This document shows, piece after piece, positions 1-7,697 of a stretch of 13,112 nucleotides of DNA (positions are counted from its first letter, which is position 1; every line of letters starts with the position of its first letter). A model generated the notes under the pieces. That model was not told the DNA's origin. It did no database searches and saw only the letters and a list, made by a program, of their open reading frames with translations. The position numbers were made by a program, and so were the translations under genes. This DNA comes from an uncultured Erysipelotrichaceae bacterium (lineage in GTDB: Bacteria; Bacillota_I; Bacilli_A; RF39; UBA660): the NCBI GenBank assembly GCA_902768065.1, contig CACXJP010000061.1:1-13112 (forward strand), read 5' to 3'.

Positions 1-55
1 AAAAGCACAAAAGAAAAATTATCAAATAATAAAAAGTGATAATGAATCAATATAT

Positions 56-80
56 AAGAACTTCATAAAGTTCTTTTTTA
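56..80 (+). terminator. Rho-independent terminator of the gene upstream of uvrA
   Basis: A perfect 8-bp stem (AAGAACTT at 56-63 pairing with AAGTTCTT at 68-75) closes a CATA loop and runs straight into TTTTT. It must end a gene lying mostly left of the window. Two of the three + frames stop shortly before it (TAA 25-27 and TGA 37-39), but 10 or so residues are too few to identify the gene. uvrB is a common upstream neighbour of uvrA, so it is a candidate, but only by analogy. Confidence 0.75.
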
Positions 81-104
81 TATCAGCATATTATTAAGAA
101 ATTG

Positions 105-113
105 TGGTATAAT
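105..113 (+). promoter_or_regulatory. Extended -10 promoter for the uvrA operon
   Basis: TGGTATAAT gives a perfect TATAAT at 108-113 preceded by the TGn extension. No good -35 hexamer lies 16-18 bases upstream (85-90 is AGCATA), so recognition would rest on the extended -10. It sits after the terminator and about 17 bases before the uvrA start. No LexA-type (SOS) operator was recognised between it and uvrA. Confidence 0.6.
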
Positions 114-130
114 ATCAAACAGGTGATTTT

Positions 131-2869
131 ATGGATAAAATAATAATTAAAGGTGCTAGAGAAAACAATTTGAAAAACATAAATATTGAGCTACCTAAAA
201 ATAAGTTAATCGTTATGACTGGTCTATCAGGAAGTGGAAAATCTTCTTTAGCATTTGATACTATATATGCAGAAGGACAAAGAAGGTATGTTGAAAGTCT
301 ATCTGCATATGCTAGACAATTTCTTGGTGGTACAGAAAAACCAGATGTAGATTCAATTGAAGGGTTGTCACCTGCAATTTCAATAGATCAAAAAACAACA
401 AATAATAATCCTAGATCAACAGTAGGTACAGTAACAGAAATATATGACTATCTAAGATTAGTGTTTGCTCGTGTAGGAGTACCATATTGTCCTAATCATA
501 ATATTCCTATATCTTCACAAAGTGTAGAAGAAATGACAAATAAACTATTAGAATATCCATTAAGAAAAGAAGGCTATGTCAGAGTAAGAATAAACAAAGA
601 AACATATGACCTATCAGAAGAAATAAATCTTGATAAGAATAAAAAAGATAATATAGAAGTAATAATAGATAGACTTATTATTAAAGAAGAATCAAGATCA
701 AGATTATTTGAAGCATTAGAAAATGCAACTAAGCTTTCTCATGGGAAAGCAGTTATAGAAATTCTAGGTGATAATAAAAAAGAACTTGTTTTTTCTGAAT
801 CATTTGCTTGTCCACATTGTGAATTTTCAATTCCAGAGTTAGAACCAAGACTATTTAGTTTTAATGCCCCATATGGAGCATGTCCAGATTGTAAGGGACT
901 AGGTATGAAACTACAAATAGATAAGGAGCTAATTATACCAGATGATACTAAATCAATAGAAGAAGGTTGTATAAAAACATTAACAGATGATCCAGAAGCT
1001 ATTGAATATATGGAATTAGAATGTCTATGTAATCATTATAAAATTGATATGACAAAACCATGGAAAAAACTAAATAAAAAAGAACAAGATCTAATTTTAT
1101 ATGGTAGTACAGAACCTATTAGAATAAAATATTCTACAAAAGGTGGAATTGCTAGAGACAAAAAAGATTTTTATGAAGGTATAATAAATAGATTAGAAAG
1201 AAGATATATGAGTACAACATCTACCTGGATAAGAGAATGGTTAGAAAATTATATGGTAGAGCATACATGTGACACATGTCACGGTGCAAGATTAACAGAA
1301 GAAGTCCTTTCAGTTAAACTAGGAGGAAAAAATATCTACGAAGTAACTGAAATGTCAATAAAAGACTTAATTCCATTCTTTACAAACTTAAAACTATCAG
1401 AAGAAAAAAAAGAAATAGCCAAACTGGTAATAAAAGAAATTTTAGATAGACTAAGTTTCTTATCAAATGTCGGGTTAGAATATTTAACACTAAGTAGAGC
1501 AGCCGGAACATTATCTGGAGGAGAAGCCCAAAGAATTAGACTAGCTACTCAAATTGGTTCACACCTAACAGGAGTTTTATATGTATTAGATGAACCAAGT
1601 ATTGGACTACATCAAAGAGATAATGATAGATTAATAAAATCTTTATTAGATATGAGAGATTTAGGAAATACTCTTATAGTAGTAGAACATGATACAGATA
1701 CAATGCTAGCAAGTGATTACTTAGTAGACATAGGACCAGGTGCCGGTGATGCTGGTGGTTATGTAGTAGCCGCAGGAACCCCAGAAGAAGTAATGAAAAA
1801 CGAAGAGAGTATAACTGGTCAATACTTAAGTGGTAAAAAATGCATAGATATACCTAAAAAGAGAAGAAAAGGCATCAAAAAATATCTCAAAATCAAAGGT
1901 GCAAAAGAGAATAATCTTAAAAATATTGATGTAGATATTCCTTTAGGAACATTCACAGTAGTAACAGGAGTATCTGGAAGTGGAAAATCTACATTAGTAA
2001 ATGAGATATTATCAAAAGCTGTATATCAAAAAATATATAGCTCCAAAGAAAAACCAGGAAAACATGATAAAATCCTTGGAATAGATAACTTAGATAAAGT
2101 TGTTGCCATATCTCAAAATCCAATAGGAAGAACACCAAGATCAAATCCTGCAACATATACTGGAGTATTTGATGATATCAGAGAATTATTTACAAATACA
2201 AAAGAAGCCAAAATATTTGGTTTCGAAAAAAATAGATTTTCATTTAATGTAAAAGGTGGAAGATGTGAAGCTTGTCGTGGAGATGGAGTAAAGAAAATAG
2301 AAATGCACTTCTTGCCAGATGTTTATGTACCATGTGAAGTATGCCACGGAACAAGATATAACATTGAAACATTAAATATTAGATATAAAGGAAAGAATAT
2401 TGCTGAAGTCCTTGATATGAGAGTGTCAGAAGCCTTAAAGTTTTTTGAAAACGTACCAAAAATTAAAAGAAAACTACAAGTAATAGAAGATGTTGGTTTG
2501 GGTTATATTAAGCTAGGTCAAAGTGCTCCAACATTATCAGGAGGAGAGGCTGAAAGAGTAAAATTAGCAAAAGAATTACAAAAGAAAGCAACAGGGAAAA
2601 CACTATTTATTCTAGATGAACCAACAACAGGATTACACGCTGATGATATCAAGCGCTTACTTGCAATTTTACAGAAAATAGTAGATAATAAAGATACTGT
2701 ATTAGTAATAGAACACAACTTAGATGTAATAAAAGTAGCAGATCATATTATAGACTTAGGACCAGAAGGTGGAGATGGTGGAGGATGTGTAGTAGCAACA
2801 GGAACACCAGAAGAAGTATCTAAGGTAAAAGAGTCATATACAGGACAATTCTTAAGTAAAATGTTATAG
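131..2869 (+). CDS. uvrA: UvrA, excinuclease ABC subunit A
   Basis: UvrA is the damage-sensing ATPase of nucleotide excision repair; it loads UvrB at DNA lesions. The 912-residue product spans the whole family length and shows both ABC modules. Module I has Walker A GLSGSGKSS at 31-39, signature LSGGEAQ at 461-467 and Walker B with D487/E488. Module II has Walker A GVSGSGKST at 613-621, signature LSGGEAE at 802-808 and Walker B with D829/E830. Zinc-binding cysteine pairs are at 227/230 with 251/254, and at 712/715 with 735/738. The ATG follows AGGTGA (121-126). Two departures from the usual sequence are visible: ISQNPIGRTP near 660 where IDQSPIGRTP is typical, and E for Q in the second signature. 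It is the first gene of the run ending at whiA; the stop TAG overlaps the next gene's ribosome-binding site. Confidence 0.98.
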   Translation: MDKIIIKGARENNLKNINIELPKNKLIVMTGLSGSGKSSLAFDTIYAEGQRRYVESLSAYARQFLGGTEKPDVDSIEGLSPAISIDQKTTNNNPRSTVGTVTEIYDYLRLVFARVGVPYCPNHNIPISSQSVEEMTNKLLEYPLRKEGYVRVRINKETYDLSEEINLDKNKKDNIEVIIDRLIIKEESRSRLFEALENATKLSHGKAVIEILGDNKKELVFSESFACPHCEFSIPELEPRLFSFNAPYGACPDCKGLGMKLQIDKELIIPDDTKSIEEGCIKTLTDDPEAIEYMELECLCNHYKIDMTKPWKKLNKKEQDLILYGSTEPIRIKYSTKGGIARDKKDFYEGIINRLERRYMSTTSTWIREWLENYMVEHTCDTCHGARLTEEVLSVKLGGKNIYEVTEMSIKDLIPFFTNLKLSEEKKEIAKLVIKEILDRLSFLSNVGLEYLTLSRAAGTLSGGEAQRIRLATQIGSHLTGVLYVLDEPSIGLHQRDNDRLIKSLLDMRDLGNTLIVVEHDTDTMLASDYLVDIGPGAGDAGGYVVAAGTPEEVMKNEESITGQYLSGKKCIDIPKKRRKGIKKYLKIKGAKENNLKNIDVDIPLGTFTVVTGVSGSGKSTLVNEILSKAVYQKIYSSKEKPGKHDKILGIDNLDKVVAISQNPIGRTPRSNPATYTGVFDDIRELFTNTKEAKIFGFEKNRFSFNVKGGRCEACRGDGVKKIEMHFLPDVYVPCEVCHGTRYNIETLNIRYKGKNIAEVLDMRVSEALKFFENVPKIKRKLQVIEDVGLGYIKLGQSAPTLSGGEAERVKLAKELQKKATGKTLFILDEPTTGLHADDIKRLLAILQKIVDNKDTVLVIEHNLDVIKVADHIIDLGPEGGDGGGCVVATGTPEEVSKVKESYTGQFLSKML

Positions 2870-2876
2870 GTGAAAT

Positions 2877-3296
2877 ATGCAACAAAAAAAATCTAAAAAG
2901 ACAATTTTAAAAGATACAATAGATTGGATAATACATACTATAGGATATACATTAGTATTTATTCTTGTTACAAGTGCATTTGATTCAATCTATATAGATA
3001 GTAACCATATAATAATATGGTCAGCAATAATTGTGTTAATAATATCAATTTTAAATAATACATTAAAACCAATTTTAGTAACCCTAACTATTCCAATAAC
3101 AGGAGTTACATTAGGTTTATTTTATCCATGTATTAATGTATTTATTCTAAAATTAGTAGATTGGGCATTAGGAAGTCATTTTGAAATTAGAAACATCTAT
3201 GTTGCAATACTCGCAGCAATTCTAATATCAATAATGAACTTTATAATAACCGAAATAATTAACTCAGTTATGAAAAAGGTGTATAAAGATGAATAG
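2877..3296 (+). CDS. Small membrane protein, YvlD / phage holin superfamily IV family
   Basis: This 139-residue integral membrane protein has a short Lys-rich N terminus and hydrophobic segments at about 17-35, 44-59, 66-94 and 107-128. The LNNTLKPIL...LGLFYPCIN stretch (59-87) is characteristic of the family annotated as four-TM phage holin (PF04020), which includes B. subtilis YvlD. Despite the name, members are usually ordinary chromosomal genes of unknown role. In B. subtilis, as I recall, yvlD lies between uvrA and hprK-lgt, so the position supports orthology. The start follows AGGTGA overlapping the uvrA stop. The last 8 bases overlap lgt. No catalytic residue can be pointed to; function is unknown, and I see no lysis gene nearby to support a real holin role. 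Confidence 0.85.
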   Translation: MQQKKSKKTILKDTIDWIIHTIGYTLVFILVTSAFDSIYIDSNHIIIWSAIIVLIISILNNTLKPILVTLTIPITGVTLGLFYPCINVFILKLVDWALGSHFEIRNIYVAILAAILISIMNFIITEIINSVMKKVYKDE

Positions 3297-4089
3297 TGTA
3301 TTATTTGATTTGGGATTTATACAAATTAAATGGTATTCTTTCTTTATATTAGTCGCAGTTATAACGGCATATATTATAATCCATAAAGAAATAAAGAAAA
3401 AAGGTATAAAGGAAGAAGATTTTACCAATATTGTATTCTATGGATTAATAATAGGAATACTAGGTGCTAGAGTATACTATGTTCTATTTAATCTAAACTA
3501 TTATTTAACAGACCCAATAGAAATAATAAAAGTATGGAATGGTGGACTTGCTATCCATGGCGGCCTACTAGCAACACTATTATTTCTATTAATATATACA
3601 AAAAAGAAAAATATGAAATTATTATTGATACTAGATACTATAGTTGTAGGATTAATAATAGCTCAAGCAATAGGTAGATGGGGAAACTTTTTCAACCAAG
3701 AAGCTTATGGAAGAATAGTATCAGAATCATTTTTAAAAGGACTACATTTACCAAAGTATATTATTAAAGGCATGTATATAGAAGGAGCTTATAGAGAACC
3801 AACATTCCTATATGAATCATTGTTATCAATAATAGGATTTATAGTTTTATTACTAGTTAGAAAAATAAAAAGTATAAAAACAGGAACTCTAACAAGTATT
3901 TATTTAATATGGTATGGAGTATCAAGACTAATAATAGAAACATTTAGGTCTGATTCATTAATGTTAGGACCAATAAAAGTAGCTCAACTAGTATCAATAA
4001 TAGGAATAATATCAGGTATAGTATTATTGATATTATCAATGAAGAAAAACAAATTATATATAGAAGATAAAATATATTTAACTAAATAA
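3289..4089 (+). CDS. lgt: Lgt, phosphatidylglycerol–prolipoprotein diacylglyceryl transferase
   Basis: Lgt is the membrane enzyme that moves diacylglycerol from phosphatidylglycerol onto the lipobox cysteine of prolipoproteins, the first step of lipoprotein maturation. The 266-residue sequence is hydrophobic throughout, as expected for its seven membrane helices. The family landmarks are present: GGLAIHGG at 85-92 with the key His90, the signature GRWGNFFNQE at 129-138 (Arg130, Asn133, Glu138), and R213/E217 in SRLIIETFR, matching the Arg/Glu pair known to be important in E. coli Lgt. The usual HPT before FLYE reads EPT (E170-P171-T172), a change from His. The start ATG is 8 bases inside the preceding gene, with AAGGTG 7 bases upstream, so the two are probably translationally coupled. 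Confidence 0.97.
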   Translation: MNSVLFDLGFIQIKWYSFFILVAVITAYIIIHKEIKKKGIKEEDFTNIVFYGLIIGILGARVYYVLFNLNYYLTDPIEIIKVWNGGLAIHGGLLATLLFLLIYTKKKNMKLLLILDTIVVGLIIAQAIGRWGNFFNQEAYGRIVSESFLKGLHLPKYIIKGMYIEGAYREPTFLYESLLSIIGFIVLLLVRKIKSIKTGTLTSIYLIWYGVSRLIIETFRSDSLMLGPIKVAQLVSIIGIISGIVLLILSMKKNKLYIEDKIYLTK

Positions 4090-4103
4090 GGAGGAACATA
4101 TAT

Positions 4104-5009
4104 ATGTATAAAAAGGTTGTAGTATTAGGAGGAGGAACAGGAATTTCTTACTTACTAAGAGGTCTAAAAGATTTTCCAGTAGATATAACAGCAGTAATAA
4201 CAGTATCAGATAATGGAAGATCAACAGGTAAATTAAGAGAGGAATTCCACACACCTGCAGTAGGAGATATAAGAAAAGTAATTACAAATCTATCTCAAAT
4301 AGATGAACCAATTAAAGAAATGATGTCATATAGATTTAATACATCAAGTGATTTAGATGGTCATGCAGTAGGAAACTTAATTTTAACTGCAATGCTAGAT
4401 ATTACAGGTTCTCTAAAAGCATCAATTGCTCATTTAAGTAAAATACTGGATGTTAGACATACAGTATTACCAATATCAGAAGATTCTGACTTAACACTAA
4501 TGGGAGAAGATGAAGAAGGAAATGTAATTGAAGGAGAAGAACAAATTACCCAAGCGCATCGTAAAATAAAGAAAATATATTATAAACATGAACCAAAAGT
4601 ATTACCAGAAGTAATAACTGCAATAAAAGATGCAGATTTAATAATATTTAGTATGGGAAGTCTATTTACAAGTGTTCTTCCAAATATTATATGTGAACAA
4701 GTAAAGGATGCATTCAATAAGACAAAAGCTCCAATAATGTATTTATGTAATATAGTTACACAACCAGGAGAAACTGATAATTTCACAGTAGGAGACCATG
4801 TAAAACTTTTAAATAGATATTTAGACAAGAAAAAACTAGATGTAGTAATCGCAAACAATAAAAAAGTAAGTGAAGCAATGGCAAAAAGATATGAAACAGA
4901 AGAACAAAAAGATCCAGTATTAATAGATAGAGATGTTCTAGAAGATATTGGAATAGAATTAATAGAAGATGATTTAATGATAATCTTTTCATATCTAATG
5001 AGAAAATAA
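4104..5009 (+). CDS. yvcK: YvcK / gluconeogenesis factor, CofD-like UDP-sugar-binding protein
   Basis: YvcK-family proteins bind UDP-GlcNAc and are needed in B. subtilis for growth on gluconeogenic carbon sources and for proper cell-wall synthesis. The fold is that of CofD, but no transferase activity is established. The 301-residue product has the N-terminal GGGTG loop (9-13), the DNGRSTGKLR loop (36-45), GDIRKV (54-59), the DGHAVGNL motif, and FSMGSLFTSVLPN in the C-terminal half. The start is fixed by a strong AAGGAGG (4088-4094). The loop at 36-40 reads DNGRS rather than the DDGGS of B. subtilis-type proteins. Its stop overlaps the whiA start by one base (TAATG). The usual upstream partner rapZ (yvcJ) is absent; lgt is there instead. 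Confidence 0.96.
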   Translation: MYKKVVVLGGGTGISYLLRGLKDFPVDITAVITVSDNGRSTGKLREEFHTPAVGDIRKVITNLSQIDEPIKEMMSYRFNTSSDLDGHAVGNLILTAMLDITGSLKASIAHLSKILDVRHTVLPISEDSDLTLMGEDEEGNVIEGEEQITQAHRKIKKIYYKHEPKVLPEVITAIKDADLIIFSMGSLFTSVLPNIICEQVKDAFNKTKAPIMYLCNIVTQPGETDNFTVGDHVKLLNRYLDKKKLDVVIANNKKVSEAMAKRYETEEQKDPVLIDRDVLEDIGIELIEDDLMIIFSYLMRK

Positions 5010-5902
5010 TGACATTTACAATCCAAATAAAAGAAGAAATATCTAAAATTAAAAGTACTAAATCCGAAACAATAGCAGAGTTATCAGCTTACATAAAAAA
5101 TAATGGTCATATAAAAGATAATACAATAACATTGAGTACAGAAAATCACTTTTTAATAGATAGAATAAAAGAAGAAATAAAAGATTTATATGATGAGGAA
5201 CCAAAAGAAGAAATAATTGGAAATCAAAATTTCAGTAAAAAAATCCTATATCAAATAACAATCTCAGAAAAAGTAGATACTATATTAAAAGATTTAGGAA
5301 TAATAGATGAGAATGGAGAAAAATTAGATGTAGTTCCAAAATACATAGTAGGTGCTAATGAAGAAATAAGAGCCTACCTAAGAGGAATCTTCTTCGCAAC
5401 AGGAAGTATAAGTGATCCAAAAAAATCAAGATATCATCTTGAATTACTATCATATACACCTGAAGAAGCAGTATTTGTTCAAAAGTTAATGATCTACATC
5501 AAAGAGGCAGAAAAAATAAGTGATTTTATTAAACTATTAGGTGCAAATAATGCAGTACTTTATTATGAAAATGTTAGAATATATCGTGATCAAAAGAATA
5601 AAACAAATAGATTAAATAATTGTGAACAAGCAAATATGGACAAAGTATTTGAAACAGCAAATGAACAATTAAGACAAATCGAAGTAATAGAAGAAAATGA
5701 TGGAGTAATGCTTTTAGATGATAAAACAAAAGAAACTCTAGAATATAGAAAGAAATATCCTGAAGCATCTCTAAAAGAACTCGCAGAAATAATTAGTCTT
5801 GAAACTGGAAAAACAATTACCAAATCAGGATTAAATCATAGAATGAGAAAAATAAAGGATTTGTCAACTAGATTTGAAAAGATGAAAACTACCAATAAAT
5901 AG
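5009..5902 (+). CDS. whiA: WhiA, DNA-binding regulator with LAGLIDADG-like and HTH domains
   Basis: WhiA homologues combine a degenerate homing-endonuclease (LAGLIDADG-like) domain with a C-terminal helix-turn-helix. They control sporulation in Streptomyces and affect division and chromosome segregation in B. subtilis. Recognisable here are the AELSAYIK segment (N-terminal), RAYLRGIFFATGS followed by SRYHLEL (second LAGLIDADG half), the GANNA...NRLNNCEQAN block, and the HTH ending in SGLNHRMRKI. Length is 297 residues. Compared with B. subtilis WhiA recalled from memory, about 17 residues are missing between Met161 and the YIKEAEKI segment, in frame. There is no clear Shine-Dalgarno before its ATG; the TAATG overlap with yvcK suggests re-initiation coupling. 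The stop codon lies inside the terminator loop. The crh gene often found next is absent. Confidence 0.94.
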   Translation: MTFTIQIKEEISKIKSTKSETIAELSAYIKNNGHIKDNTITLSTENHFLIDRIKEEIKDLYDEEPKEEIIGNQNFSKKILYQITISEKVDTILKDLGIIDENGEKLDVVPKYIVGANEEIRAYLRGIFFATGSISDPKKSRYHLELLSYTPEEAVFVQKLMIYIKEAEKISDFIKLLGANNAVLYYENVRIYRDQKNKTNRLNNCEQANMDKVFETANEQLRQIEVIEENDGVMLLDDKTKETLEYRKKYPEASLKELAEIISLETGKTITKSGLNHRMRKIKDLSTRFEKMKTTNK

Positions 5903-5912
5903 GTAGTTTTTT
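5885..5912 (+). terminator. Rho-independent terminator overlapping the whiA stop
   Basis: AAAACTACC (5885-5893) pairs perfectly with GGTAGTTTT (5902-5910) across an 8-base loop, followed by TT. The left arm is the last coding stretch of whiA and the TAG stop bridges loop and right arm. It closes the uvrA-whiA transcription unit. Confidence 0.75.
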
Positions 5913-5922
5913 AATGATATTG

Positions 5923-5931
5923 TGATATAAT
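5923..5931 (+). promoter_or_regulatory. Extended -10 promoter of the nucleoside kinase gene
   Basis: TGATATAAT provides TGn plus a perfect TATAAT (5926-5931). The -35 position, 17 bases upstream, falls in the right arm of the preceding terminator (5903-5908, GTAGTT) and is a poor match. It is the same architecture as the uvrA promoter. Confidence 0.6.
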
Positions 5932-5944
5932 GTCATTAGAATAA

Positions 5945-5952
5945 AGAGGTGA
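5945..5952 (+). promoter_or_regulatory. Ribosome-binding site deciding the kinase start
   Basis: AGAGGTGA lies 5 bases before the ATG at 5958. A GTG at 5949 in the same frame would add three residues (MTF), but it is itself part of this Shine-Dalgarno and has no site of its own upstream. The ATG is therefore the preferred start. Confidence 0.8.
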
Positions 5953-5957
5953 CCTTT

Positions 5958-7613
5958 ATGATAGAAACAATAGATGTAAAGATTAATGGTAAAACATATA
6001 AATATAGCAAAGGAATAAGTGTAGCAGAAGTACTTACTGAACATACTCAAAACTTTAAATATCCAATAATTTTAGCTAAAATTAATAATAGACTAAGGGA
6101 ATTATCAGCAAGCATAGAAGAAGATTCAGAAGTAGAATTTCTAGATTTAACATCACCAGAAGGAAATAGAGTTCATGTAAATGGACTAATAATGGTTCTT
6201 TTCTATGCAATAAATACATTATATGGAAAAAAATCTAAAGTAACTGTAGAAAATTCTATTGATAAAGGTATATATATTAAAACAGATTTCAAATTAAGCG
6301 AAGTAAAAGTCCAAAATATAAAAGTAATGATGAAAGAAATTATCAAAAAAGATTTACCAATAAGCAGATTAAATATAGATAGAATAGAGGCAATTGATTA
6401 CTTTAAAGAAACAGGACATGAAACAAAAGCAGGAGTTCTAAAATATATAACAGATAATTATATTAATCTATATAGACTAGGAAATGTATATGATTATTTT
6501 TATAGTTTAATGCCAACATCAACAAGTCAAGTAAAAGATTTTGATTTAACGTATGTTGATGAACATGGATTAGTCTTAAGGTTCCCAACAATTTATATAA
6601 GTGACAAAATAAAAAAATATCAACATCACCCACATATGTTTGAAATGTTTGAACAATATAAAAAATGGGCAAATATCATAGGTGTAGAAACAGCTGTTGA
6701 TTTAAACAAATTAGTATCAACAGGAAAAGTAAGCGACTTGATAAAAATGGATGAAACAGTTCAAACTCATAGATTATTAACAATAGCTAAAGAAATATAT
6801 GATAAACAAAAGAAAATAAAAATTGTCTTGTTAGCAGGGCCTTCATCTGCTGGAAAAACTACGACATCAAAAAAATTATGTATATATTTTAATATATTAG
6901 GATTACATCCAGTTGCAATAAGTATGGATAACTATTTTGTTGACAAAAAAGATAATCCTAAAGATGAAAATGGTGAATATGATTTTGAGTGTTTAGAAGC
7001 ATTAGATATGAAATTATTTGATAAACAAATAGGACAGCTAATAAATGGAGAAAAAGTTAAATTATCAAATTATAACTTTATTACAGGTAAAAAAGAATTC
7101 AAAGAAGATTTCCAATTAGGAGAAAATGAAATAATAATTATTGAAGGAATTCATGCTCTAGATCCAAGAATACTAACAAATATATCAAGAGATAAGAAGT
7201 ATAAGATATATATTTCACCTCTAACAGAACTAAGAATAGATGATCATAATCGTATACCAACAACAGATAATCGTCTATTAAGAAGAATAATAAGAGATAA
7301 TCGTACAAGAAATAATAAGGTAGAAGATACATTAAAACAATGGCCAAGCGTAAGATCAGGAGAAGAAAAATACATCTTCCCATACCAAGATGAAAGCGAT
7401 GTTTTAGTAAATTCAGCATCAATATATGAAATAGGTGTATTAAAAACATATGTAGAACCACTATTGTATTCAGTAGATAGTAAATCACCTTATTATGAAG
7501 AAGCAAAAAGATTAATAAATTTCCTAAGAGTATTCTTACCAATACCAGCAGATTCAATACCAGAAGATGCAGTATTAAGAGAATTCATAGGAGGAAGTTA
7601 CTTTAATGAATAA
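5958..7613 (+). CDS. TGS-domain nucleoside (uridine-type) kinase
   Basis: The 551-residue protein has three parts: an N-terminal TGS/ubiquitin-like domain (about 1-60), a middle region resembling the second additional domain of threonyl-tRNA synthetase (about 60-215), and a C-terminal P-loop kinase of the uridine kinase/phosphoribulokinase type. Walker A is GPSSAGKTTT at 294-303 with Lys300. ISMDNYF about 20-25 residues later matches the substrate-side Asp motif of uridine kinases, and IIIEGIHAL is the Walker-B-like strand. This fusion is common in Firmicutes and Thermotoga and is usually annotated uridine kinase or nucleoside kinase. Likely reaction: NTP-dependent phosphorylation of uridine or another nucleoside; the substrate is inferred. 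The gene is monocistronic between its own promoter and terminator. No aminoacylation domain is present, so it is not thrS. Confidence 0.9.
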   Translation: MIETIDVKINGKTYKYSKGISVAEVLTEHTQNFKYPIILAKINNRLRELSASIEEDSEVEFLDLTSPEGNRVHVNGLIMVLFYAINTLYGKKSKVTVENSIDKGIYIKTDFKLSEVKVQNIKVMMKEIIKKDLPISRLNIDRIEAIDYFKETGHETKAGVLKYITDNYINLYRLGNVYDYFYSLMPTSTSQVKDFDLTYVDEHGLVLRFPTIYISDKIKKYQHHPHMFEMFEQYKKWANIIGVETAVDLNKLVSTGKVSDLIKMDETVQTHRLLTIAKEIYDKQKKIKIVLLAGPSSAGKTTTSKKLCIYFNILGLHPVAISMDNYFVDKKDNPKDENGEYDFECLEALDMKLFDKQIGQLINGEKVKLSNYNFITGKKEFKEDFQLGENEIIIIEGIHALDPRILTNISRDKKYKIYISPLTELRIDDHNRIPTTDNRLLRRIIRDNRTRNNKVEDTLKQWPSVRSGEEKYIFPYQDESDVLVNSASIYEIGVLKTYVEPLLYSVDSKSPYYEEAKRLINFLRVFLPIPADSIPEDAVLREFIGGSYFNE

Positions 7614-7641
7614 AAAACATCCATACATTGGATGTTTTTAT
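7612..7641 (+). terminator. Rho-independent terminator after the nucleoside kinase gene
   Basis: AAAAACATCC (7613-7622) pairs perfectly with GGATGTTTTT (7630-7639) across ATACATT. The outer A/T pairs double as the U-tract. The stem begins on the last base of the kinase TAA stop. Confidence 0.82.
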
Positions 7642-7670
7642 TTACATAGAAAAGAAAAAAGAGATATAAT
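7641..7670 (+). promoter_or_regulatory. Sigma-A-type promoter of gap
   Basis: TTTACA (7641-7646) and a perfect TATAAT (7665-7670) are separated by 18 bases. It is the only promoter in the window with a recognisable -35, placed immediately after the previous terminator. The gene then has a consensus AAGGAGG (7684-7690) 7 bases before its ATG, so high expression is expected. No CggR/Rex-type operator was recognised. Confidence 0.7.
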
Positions 7671-7697
7671 AGATATATAAAATAAGGAGGAATAAAA

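Noticed and set aside
1..55. 3' end of an upstream gene (possibly uvrB)
   Set aside because: The terminator at 56 implies a gene, but two frames stop within this stretch (25-27 and 37-39) and too few residues are present to choose a frame or family.
2877..3296. Phage holin or prophage remnant
   Set aside because: The family name suggests phage, but the gene sits in a housekeeping run between uvrA and lgt with no endolysin, integrase or tail genes; a YvlD-type chromosomal protein fits better.
4580..5026. - strand frame opposite yvcK
   Set aside because: No start signal, no recognisable motif, overlaps a clear gene in the opposite strand.
5949..5957. GTG start three codons earlier for the nucleoside kinase
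   Set aside because: The GTG is part of the Shine-Dalgarno that serves the ATG at 5958.
7138..7557. Leu-rich - strand frame that looks like a membrane protein
   Set aside because: Antisense to the kinase domain; Leu/Tyr richness follows from reverse reading of AT-rich codons.
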